Source: Hymenobacter sp. BT188
GTDB taxonomy: Bacteria > Bacteroidota > Bacteroidia > Cytophagales > Hymenobacteraceae
Length of the DNA stretch: 64,000 nt
Direction of reading: 5' to 3'
Assembly (NCBI RefSeq): GCF_014333585.1
Contig: NZ_JACSCW010000003.1
Span: forward strand, 310,001 to 374,000
Positions within the stretch are counted from its first letter, which is position 1. Every line of letters begins with the position of its first letter. The notes beneath the pieces are model-generated. The model was not told the origin of the DNA. It did no database searches and worked only from the letters and a program-made list of their open reading frames with translations. The translations under genes and the position numbers were made by a program. Positions 16,880 through 24,500 of the stretch are shown here, piece after piece.

Positions 16880-17667
16880 ATATAACCGTGACCAGGCTCC
16901 TAAACCAGCGTGTGGAGCTATCTGACTGGTGAAGAATCATTGCCGCCGCTGCAGATGCTTATCTGCACCTGCTACAAGCACTCGGTATGCTATATTATGT
17001 AATTGCTATGTCACAAACGTGCCTTATTTATTCCAGAAAGGCCGCTAAATAGTTGGCTTTTCACTAATCCAATTTGAGGGTTAGCATCGTAGATAAAGCC
17101 AGTTAGTAATTCAAAAAAGCCTGCCGATTCATTTCATGCGGATATCTCTATTTAATAATTAAAGCACAGAATAAAAAAGGGATTTTAATGCTGTGTGTCA
17201 CAAAAGCAGTTTGGTATTCCTTTTTGTGCGTGTCCTGAGCAAATAATATTGTCACAGTTATAAGAGCTCATTTAAGCGATAGTAGCAGTAGTATTCGCAA
17301 CGCTTTTTGTAACAGCATTTTGTAGTGATTTATTGCCGAATTTGACTCTGTAATAGCTAATAACGGAGAAGAAAACACATCGACAATACCTTGATTTTAA
17401 GGCAAAATTGCGGCTTTTACGCTGAATTCTTGCAAAGGTTTTGTAAAGAGAAAAATGATTTAAAATAAAATAAATCATTCTCTGAACAAATAAATCTGAG
17501 TGTAGAAAATCCAGTTGTAAATGACTAATCGTATATGTAGTTGGTTAAATATTGCTGCTTGCGCTTAAGGATTTTTGTAGCTGTTTTACAAGTCTTTCAA
17601 GCAGGTATTTAACCTGCATAATTTTTCAGTTCTCTTTCCCTCCCTCCATCTATTCCAAAACCTCTAC
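16880..17667. other. 788-bp AT-rich intergenic region between divergent pbpC and subtilisin genes
   Basis: The longest gap in the window without a recognisable gene. It is clearly more AT-rich than its surroundings, especially 17100-17620. One open frame on the minus strand (17272-17478) is Lys/Phe-rich with no start context and I do not credit it. The region probably carries the promoters of pbpC and of the protease, whose untranslated leader may be long. I could not fix a confident Bacteroidota promoter (TTTG ... TAnnTTTG) by eye, and no dispersed G6C motif occurs in it. Confidence 0.6.
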
Positions 17668-20400
17668 ATGAAAGGCAAATTTTTCACCACCCTTCTGCTG
17701 GTTGGCCTGAAGGTCACCACGTCTTTTGGGCAGGCAACCGTTGACCCAGAGTTGCGCGCCGCCCTCAAGACCAACCCTCTTGCACAGGTAATCGTCACCT
17801 TCAAAGGCGACGGTGCCCCCCAAGTCACCCAGTTGAGCTTACTCCAGCAACTCGGTATTACCAAAGGCATCACCTTTCGGGCCTTGCCAATAGCCGGTGT
17901 ATTAGCAACCGCTACTCAGGTTGATGCGCTAGCTAGCAACCCTGAGGTTCGGTCGCTCTACATCAACAAGAAGCTCGATTACTACAACTTCGACGACACC
18001 AACCTGACGGGCGTGAAGCGTCTGCGCACGGATAAGGAGACAACCGCCCGCAACGGCGGCTCGCCTGTATCCGGAAAAGGCGTTGGGGTTCTCATCAATG
18101 ATAGCGGCGTCGATGGTACGCATGACGATATCAAGTTTGGCCCGCACCTAGTACAGAACGTATTGGGCTCTACTAACCTGAATTCTCAGGATGCAATGCT
18201 GCCCGTCACATATGTGGAGGGTGTACCAAACACTGATACCAACTCTGGCCACGGCACACACTGCGCTGGTACTGTAGGAGGCAATGGTGCCAAGTCGGGG
18301 GGCAAATATGAGGGCGTAGCACCCGGCGCTAATCTTTTGGGCTACGGCTCGGGTGGTGCGCTGCTCGTGCTTGACGCTATTGGTGGTTTCGACTACGCGC
18401 TTACCCACCAAGCTCAGTACAACATCCGCGTTATCAGCAACTCTTTCGGCACCAGCGGCGACTTCAACCCTGATCAGCCTATAAACGTGGTTACTAAGAA
18501 GTGTTACGACCGTGGTATGGTGGTCGTATTTGCTGCTGGCAACGAAGGCCCTAGCGCCGATACCCATAACCCTTACGCAATTGCCCCCTGGACCATATCG
18601 GTGGGCGCTGGCGACCGTAATGGCTTGTTAGCTGACTTCTCCTCTCGCGGTGTGCGCGGCGAGCAAGGCACTTTCACTGTCGATGGTGAAACCTGGACTT
18701 TCAAGAACGAGCCTTCTATTGTAGCTCCTGGCGTAGACGTAGTATCTACCCGTGCTATTGCTCCAGTATCTTCCTTGGGTGCACAACAAGATGCTGAAGT
18801 ACTTCCTGCCGGTCAAATTCCATTCTACACGCACAGCAGCGGCACTTCCATGGCTACGCCGCACGTAGCAGGTATTGTAGCTCTTCTGTTGGAGGCTAAG
18901 CCTTCCCTTTCGCCAGCTCAGGTAAAGGAATTGTTGATGAAAACTGCTACGAACATGCCTGGCCATCAGTCGTGGGAAGTGGGTGCTGGCTACGTAAACG
19001 CCTTTGCCGCCGTTGATCAGGCTTTCCGCTCTTCCGCTTTCGGCTCTACTGTGAATGCTACACGTCGCTTCAACAGCAGCGTAAACGCGCAGACTACTAC
19101 AGTTCCCTTCACCATTAATTTCAACCCCATTCTGACCACGGGCAACTCGCTTACTTTCCCCGTAAACCCTGGCACGAACAGCGTAGAGGTGAAAATCTCG
19201 TCGAGAGGTATTTTGGGTGAAACTGGTAACCTGACTAACTTGGTTCTGATTGATCCGAATGGCGTTCGTTATACCTCAGGCACGCCTGTTACGTTCACGC
19301 TTACTACTGACCGCGGCGTAGCGGTAGCTTCTCCCATTGCTGGTACCTGGACAGTGGCTGTTGAAGGTTTGCGCGGTGTGGCTTTGCCCGAAACTGTTAC
19401 AGGCAATATCTCGCTGCTCACGCCAAGCGGCACAACAAACCTGGCTGACATTGTTGGTCACCCAGCCGAGGCTGCTATCAAGATGGCTGTAAACAGCCGC
19501 CTCGTAGATGGCTTGACAACTGGTTTCCAACCAAATGCGAATCTGACCCGCATTCAACTAGCTGATTACCTACTGATGGGTCAAGGCATTCGCCAGTATT
19601 TGCCCACCAGCGGCGCCCGCACCTTCTCTGACGTGACCACTGCCAACGACATTCTGTTGACCGAAGCTGTAGCTGCCAAGGGTTCTGCCCAGCGCGACCG
19701 TTTCCACCAGTTCAGCGGCGTAATGCGGCCTACCGCAGCGGGTACTTTCTCACCTGCTGGCACCGTTAGCCGCGCAGAGTTAGCTTACTCACTTGTGCAG
19801 GGTTTGGGCTTCCAGCAGTTTGCGTTGGAGCGCAACGGCAAGCCAGTGACAGTTCAGGTAAACGGTCAGGCCATCGCTATCGACGACGCTTCTAAAATTC
19901 CAGCTGGTCTGGAAGGCTATGTGAGCGTTGCTTTGGAACTGAACCTGATCAATGCTTACTACACGGTAAAGCAGGGTCCGTTCGATTTGCAGCCTACGAT
20001 TCAGGCTACATTCAAGCCTGCGCAAAACGTAACCCGCGCTGAGTTCGCCGTCATCGCGACTCGTACGTTCCCACAATACAACGCCCAGACGCAGCCAACC
20101 GCTGCAGCTAGCACGAGCGCTGCTACTGCTACCAAGGGCACAGTAGCCCAAGAGACAGTAGCTTATCCAAACCCTTTCTCTGGCACTACTACTATCAACT
20201 ACTACGTAGCTGAAGAAGGTCCAGTAAGTGTGGAAGTATTTAGCACGATGGGTCGTAAAGTGCAGACTTTGGTATCGGGCTCGGAAGCAGCTGGCAACCA
20301 CCAAGTGAAATTCGACGCTGGTAACCTGTCGCGTGGTACTTACCTGTACAAGGTGAAAACTGGTGCTAACGTGACGACTAAGCGCTTGGTAGTGCAGTAA
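17668..20400 (+). CDS. Secreted subtilisin-like serine protease with SLH-like repeats and T9SS type A tail
   Basis: The 910-aa product has a signal peptide, then a propeptide-like region (QVIVTFKGDGAPQ). The S8 catalytic triad is intact: Asp145 (INDSGVDGTH), His195 (SGHGTHCAGT) and Ser394 (SSGTSMATPHVAG). A beta-domain follows (about 475-585). Three S-layer-homology-like segments come next, near 592-646, 651-712 and 747-806 (for example GFQPNANLTRIQLADYL; TFKPAQNVTRAEFAV). The end (about 829-910: YPNPFSGTTTINYYV ... RGTYLYKVKTG ... KRLVVQ) is a type A T9SS sorting domain. It should be exported through the outer membrane and surface-attached or released. Confidence 0.92.
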   Translation: MKGKFFTTLLLVGLKVTTSFGQATVDPELRAALKTNPLAQVIVTFKGDGAPQVTQLSLLQQLGITKGITFRALPIAGVLATATQVDALASNPEVRSLYINKKLDYYNFDDTNLTGVKRLRTDKETTARNGGSPVSGKGVGVLINDSGVDGTHDDIKFGPHLVQNVLGSTNLNSQDAMLPVTYVEGVPNTDTNSGHGTHCAGTVGGNGAKSGGKYEGVAPGANLLGYGSGGALLVLDAIGGFDYALTHQAQYNIRVISNSFGTSGDFNPDQPINVVTKKCYDRGMVVVFAAGNEGPSADTHNPYAIAPWTISVGAGDRNGLLADFSSRGVRGEQGTFTVDGETWTFKNEPSIVAPGVDVVSTRAIAPVSSLGAQQDAEVLPAGQIPFYTHSSGTSMATPHVAGIVALLLEAKPSLSPAQVKELLMKTATNMPGHQSWEVGAGYVNAFAAVDQAFRSSAFGSTVNATRRFNSSVNAQTTTVPFTINFNPILTTGNSLTFPVNPGTNSVEVKISSRGILGETGNLTNLVLIDPNGVRYTSGTPVTFTLTTDRGVAVASPIAGTWTVAVEGLRGVALPETVTGNISLLTPSGTTNLADIVGHPAEAAIKMAVNSRLVDGLTTGFQPNANLTRIQLADYLLMGQGIRQYLPTSGARTFSDVTTANDILLTEAVAAKGSAQRDRFHQFSGVMRPTAAGTFSPAGTVSRAELAYSLVQGLGFQQFALERNGKPVTVQVNGQAIAIDDASKIPAGLEGYVSVALELNLINAYYTVKQGPFDLQPTIQATFKPAQNVTRAEFAVIATRTFPQYNAQTQPTAAASTSAATATKGTVAQETVAYPNPFSGTTTINYYVAEEGPVSVEVFSTMGRKVQTLVSGSEAAGNHQVKFDAGNLSRGTYLYKVKTGANVTTKRLVVQ

Positions 20401-20422
20401 AACTGCTCTATCAACCTATGTT

Positions 20423-20462
20423 AAAAAAGGAAGCCTGCTCCACGGAGCAGGCTTCCTTTTTT
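20423..20462. terminator. Bidirectional terminator after the subtilisin gene
   Basis: AAAAAAGGAAGCCTGCTC pairs perfectly with its complement around a CACG loop, giving T6 on both strands. It separates the + protease gene from the convergent - gene at 20498. Confidence 0.93.
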
Positions 20463-20497
20463 AGTTTTTGCGGACGAGATAAATCTAAAATGGCTGC

Positions 20498-21268
20498 TTA
20501 TCGTGGTGGCTCAGGTACTTCTACTTCTAACTCAAAATCGCGCTTAGGTGGTGCCTCATTGTCGGTAGCATTGCGATACAAAAAGCGTAGCGTGGTTTTG
20601 CCAGGGTTTAGTGCTTGGAAGTTGAAGGTGACATCTTCCGGGTTATTGGCTTTATGCTTCCTTCCCCTTTTACCAGGTTTATCCGCCTCAGGCTGGGCAG
20701 TTACAAGCTGGATAACGTTGTCGGCGATGGGCATCACTTCCCACTTGTATTGGGCGCCGGCAGTGTTATCGAGCTTGATTTGAAGCTGGTCGCCCTTGTT
20801 CACTTTCACTCGGCTGTGGTTGCCATACTCGCTGATGTTCACGTTTTTGGCAACGCCCGGTTGGTCGATGGTAATGTATGCGTGAAAAAAGCCCCCCAAG
20901 GCCGTATAGCCAGTTCCAGGCAGCGCCGATACCAAGGCTAAGTCGAGGCCACCGGGGCCCGTGGCTTGAAAGTGGATCTCGAAAGTAGCCGGCGCCCCCG
21001 GTACGCCGCTGCTCACGCCCGGCAAATTATGGGTGCTTGTAACTGTTAGCTGGCCAGGGTAATTCTGCACCATCCGCCAGCCAAACCGCGGCGAAACCGT
21101 GGGTAAGCGCACTATCAGTTGGTCGCCGACGGTGAGCTGCACTTGCTTGCCGTTGTCAGCCGCCGTGAGTGTGACGATATCGGCGCGCGAAGGAGTTGAG
21201 GAAAGGAAAATGGTAATTATTAACAACGCTAGCAGCGCGTAGCGTGGGAGGGAAAGAAGCCGTTTCAT
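20498..21268 (-). CDS. Secreted protein with two chagasin-like (I42) domains
   Basis: The 256-aa product starts at MKRLLSLPRYALLALL with a signal peptide ending at PSRA. Two tandem Ig-like units each follow the I42 inhibitor layout. Unit one has VGDQLIVRLPTVSPRFGWRMV ... FEIHFQATGPGGLDLALV (GxGG-like loop). Unit two has KGDQLQIKLDNTAGAQYKWEV ... FNFQALNPGKTTLRFLYRN. Chagasins inhibit papain-type cysteine proteases through three loops; the NPTTGYxW loop is degenerate in both units, so inhibition is inferred, not shown. It lies between a subtilisin gene and an alpha-2-macroglobulin gene. An Arg/Lys-rich insert (KPGKRGRKHKANN) is in the second unit. Confidence 0.65.
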   Translation of the reverse strand: MKRLLSLPRYALLALLIITIFLSSTPSRADIVTLTAADNGKQVQLTVGDQLIVRLPTVSPRFGWRMVQNYPGQLTVTSTHNLPGVSSGVPGAPATFEIHFQATGPGGLDLALVSALPGTGYTALGGFFHAYITIDQPGVAKNVNISEYGNHSRVKVNKGDQLQIKLDNTAGAQYKWEVMPIADNVIQLVTAQPEADKPGKRGRKHKANNPEDVTFNFQALNPGKTTLRFLYRNATDNEAPPKRDFELEVEVPEPPR

Positions 21269-21423
21269 AAGTCGTGTATAGCATAAGGTTGTATTAACAA
21301 CACAGCCGGCGCTTACAAAGTCGCCGGCTGTGTTGAAGTATTGATAAAGTGTACAAAGTAAGTTTAAAAAGGCTTGTATTGAGCTTTTTAAGCGTTGTGC
21401 CAACGCACGTTATAGATCTAAAA

Positions 21424-21538
21424 AATCGTCGGTCATCCTGAGGCACGAAGGACCTTCTCACATCTGAACAACTAGCATTAGAAGAAGGCTTAGTTCATCG
21501 GTGAGAAGGCTTTCGTGCCTCAGGATGACCGACGATTA
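21424..21538. repeat. Palindromic repeat unit, GTCATCCTGAGGCACGAAGG family (copy 1)
   Basis: The left arm at 21424-21460 and right arm at 21502-21538 are inverted with two differences (GAAGGACC versus GAAAGCC). The core GTCATCCTGAGGCACGAAGG recurs at 31018-31100. It lies just downstream of the alpha-2-macroglobulin gene, between two minus-strand genes. Confidence 0.9.
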
Positions 21539-21551
21539 TAGAAGCTTCGCA

Positions 21552-24500
21552 TTACCGGACGCGTACCACACCGGCTCCATGATAGCTGTGATACTCCGCG
21601 TTGTACATGGCGTCGGCGCTGATGGGGCCTAATTTGAATGTGCCTTTGGATACGGCGCGGGCTACGTAGTAGAACGACTTGGGCGCGGCGGTGGCGGTGG
21701 TGAAGAGATTGAGGCGGTCGTCGCGGAGGTCGAGGTAGTCGGGTTGGGCGGCGTCGGTGGCCCAGGTGATGTCGCGGATGGCGCCGATGCGCGGGTTCTC
21801 GATTTCCAGGCCGGCGGGCAACAGGTCGGTGATGGCGACGTTGGGGATGTCGCCGGCGGCTTCGGGAGCTTGGAGGGTTATTTTGACGATGACCAGATCA
21901 TTCTGCTGGAAGGTGTTGCCGATGGGTTGGCCGGCGCGGTTTAGGTACTGGCGGCGCACGCGCAGGTAGGCGTCCTCTTCCTGAATTTGCCCCCCAGGAC
22001 TGATACCTTCTGTTGCCCAAAAATAGTAGAGGCTGCCGGTGCCGCTGGTGCGCAGGCTGAGCGCGCGGTTGGCCACGTTGTTTATCATGAGGTCTTTGCC
22101 CGAGAATTCTCCCAGCTTTTTACCGTTATCTAGCAACGTAGCGGTGGCGGTGCTGCGGGCGTTTTGGCGGGCTATTTTGCCTAAAGCCAACAAGCCGAAA
22201 GCCCGCTCCTGAGTGCTGAGCCAGCTGGCTTGTTTCATCTGGCGGCTGAGTTGGCGGGCCTGGGGGGCAATTTGGGGGTTGTTGGGGTCGGCGGCGAGCA
22301 GGGCGTTGAGGGTGAGAGCCTGGTCGCGGAGGGGCGAGGAGAAGCTGCCGTCGAAGTAGCGACGGGCGGCGGTTTCGGTGCCCAGGCGAGCGGGCAATAC
22401 CGCCTGGAAGCTGCGCTGGTCGCCGTTCAGGGCGTAGGTAGCGGCCAGCAGCACGCGCGAATCCTGGGAGAGAAGCTGGCGGTTGGCTTTGTAGTAGTTC
22501 AGGGCCACGGCATCTTGGCGACCGGCCAGGGCCAGCACGTAGAGCGAGTAGGTGATTTCCTTTTTGGCGATGGTCTTGAGGTGAATCGTGTTTTGGGCGT
22601 CGAGGTAGTTGTAGGGCTCGGTTTCGCGTTTGCGGAGGCGGAATTGCAGGTAAGCGAGGGTTTTGTCGAGCACGGCTTTGTTTACCTGGAAGCCGGCTTG
22701 CTGGGCTTCGAGCAGGAAATGAGCGGCGTAGGCGGTAGCCCACCAGTTGTCGTAGTCGCCGCCGGGCCAGTAGCTGAGCGAGCCGTTGTAGAGCTGCTGG
22801 GCCTCCACCTTGCGGATGGCTTCCTGCACGTGGTAGTTCGGATTATAGCCCGCAGCTTTGGCTTGCTGGCCTTTTTGCTGACTCAAAGTAGCGGCCAAAT
22901 CACCGTAGTACAGCTGCGGAAACGCCGCCGACACGATTTGCTCCAGGCAGCCGTAGGGGTATTGCAGCAGGTAGCGCAGGTCCTTGGCAAACTCCGTCAT
23001 CGGTGAGCGACTGACAACCAACTGGCTCCGCATGGAAGCCGGTAGGAAGTCGGTTTTCAGATTCAGGTTCTGAATTTGCCCCCCATCCACTACCCCGGAA
23101 CCCGTGCGCTTCTGTAACGGCGACGCAGGGCGGATGGGGAGTTCGGTGGTTTCAGTATACATGCCTTCCGAACCATCACGTTTTTGCGGAATCAGAACAC
23201 CCTTCTGAGTTACTACCTTCTGAGTTATTACTCGAATATTCACTGTGCTATTCCCTATACCAGTTGCAAAAGCACCTAAAATAATTCTTCGTTCTGCATT
23301 AGGAACTAGAGTTACGGTTTGCTCTTTGTATTGCGCATACGGTACAGGTTTTACGTTTGGAGCATTAAAAACACCTTTGTCCAGATAAGCAGTAGGGGTT
23401 CCTAAAGGACCACTTAGCTTTGGTAGGACCCGCACATGAATAAAATTATCCGTCGTATTCGTCAGCGTCACTGGCACGTCAATCGTGTCGCCGGGGCTTA
23501 AGAAACGGGGGAGGCTGGTGCTGATGACCACTGGGTCGGCGACGCGCATGGTGTGCTCGGCGGCCCCGAACGCTTCGCCTTTGTAGGCCACGGCCATCAC
23601 GCGCAGGGCGCCCGAGAATTGCGGCACGCGCACCCGGTAACGCACTTTGCCCTGGGCATCGGCGCGGAGAATGCCGCTCCATTTGGCTACCAGCTGCACC
23701 CGGCGCGAGGGCACAGGCGTGGTGCGGCGGCCGAGGTCGTAGCCGTCGCCGCCGGTGCTGGAATTGCCCCCCAGCTCGGGCAGCAGAAAGGGATACACAT
23801 CGTAGGCCTGCACTTCCAGGGCGCGCTTCTGGTAGAAGTAGCCGTAGGGGTCGGGCGTGCGGTAGTCCTTCATCTGCAAAATGCCCTCATCTACCACGGC
23901 CAGGGTCACGGCAGCGCGGGGCGCGGTGGTTACTTCAATGGTTTGAAAAGTTTGCGAACGGCTCTGCTGGGGGGCTTTTATGGCTACAGAGAGCTTGGTG
24001 CCGGGCTTTTCCACGGCCAGCGGCACAAAGCCCCGCGCCACCGTGAGCGGCAACCGATTATCGGTGATGGCCCGAATGGCGGTGGCCGTCACGTACACGT
24101 TGGGCACGTGGCCGCCAGTAATCGGGATGCGCACGCGGGCCGATTTCTGGTCGGTGTTGACGTAGAAATGGTTCAGCACCTTGTCGCGCTCCACGGTCAC
24201 GAGCACGCGGCCGGGAAAGGGCGTTTTGAGTAGCAGACTGGCCGTTTCGCCGGGCTGATAGGTGGCTTTATCGGCCTCAATTGTCACTTCGCCCTCGTTG
24301 TTAACCTCAAAGGAATTGCTCTGGGTGTCGCCGAAACCGTAGGCGTAGAAGCGGCTGGCCACGTAGGTGGCGGCGCCGGGCCGGGCCACGCGCACCTCGT
24401 ACTCGCCGGAGTAAGTAGGAGTGAAGCTGAACGCCGTTTCCGCCCCGTATTTGCCCCCCACGGTGCGCGTCTGGGTGGTTACGACTTCCTCGCGCTTCTG

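Noticed and set aside
17272..17478. 68-codon frame in the AT-rich gap before the subtilisin gene
   Set aside because: Composition reflects AT-rich noncoding DNA (Phe/Lys/Asn); no start context or family.
22230..23006. 258-codon open frame antisense to the alpha-2-macroglobulin gene
   Set aside because: It is a shadow of the GC-rich coding strand: low-complexity Gly/Val/Glu composition, no domain, no start context, while the opposite frame has clear thioester-domain sequence.
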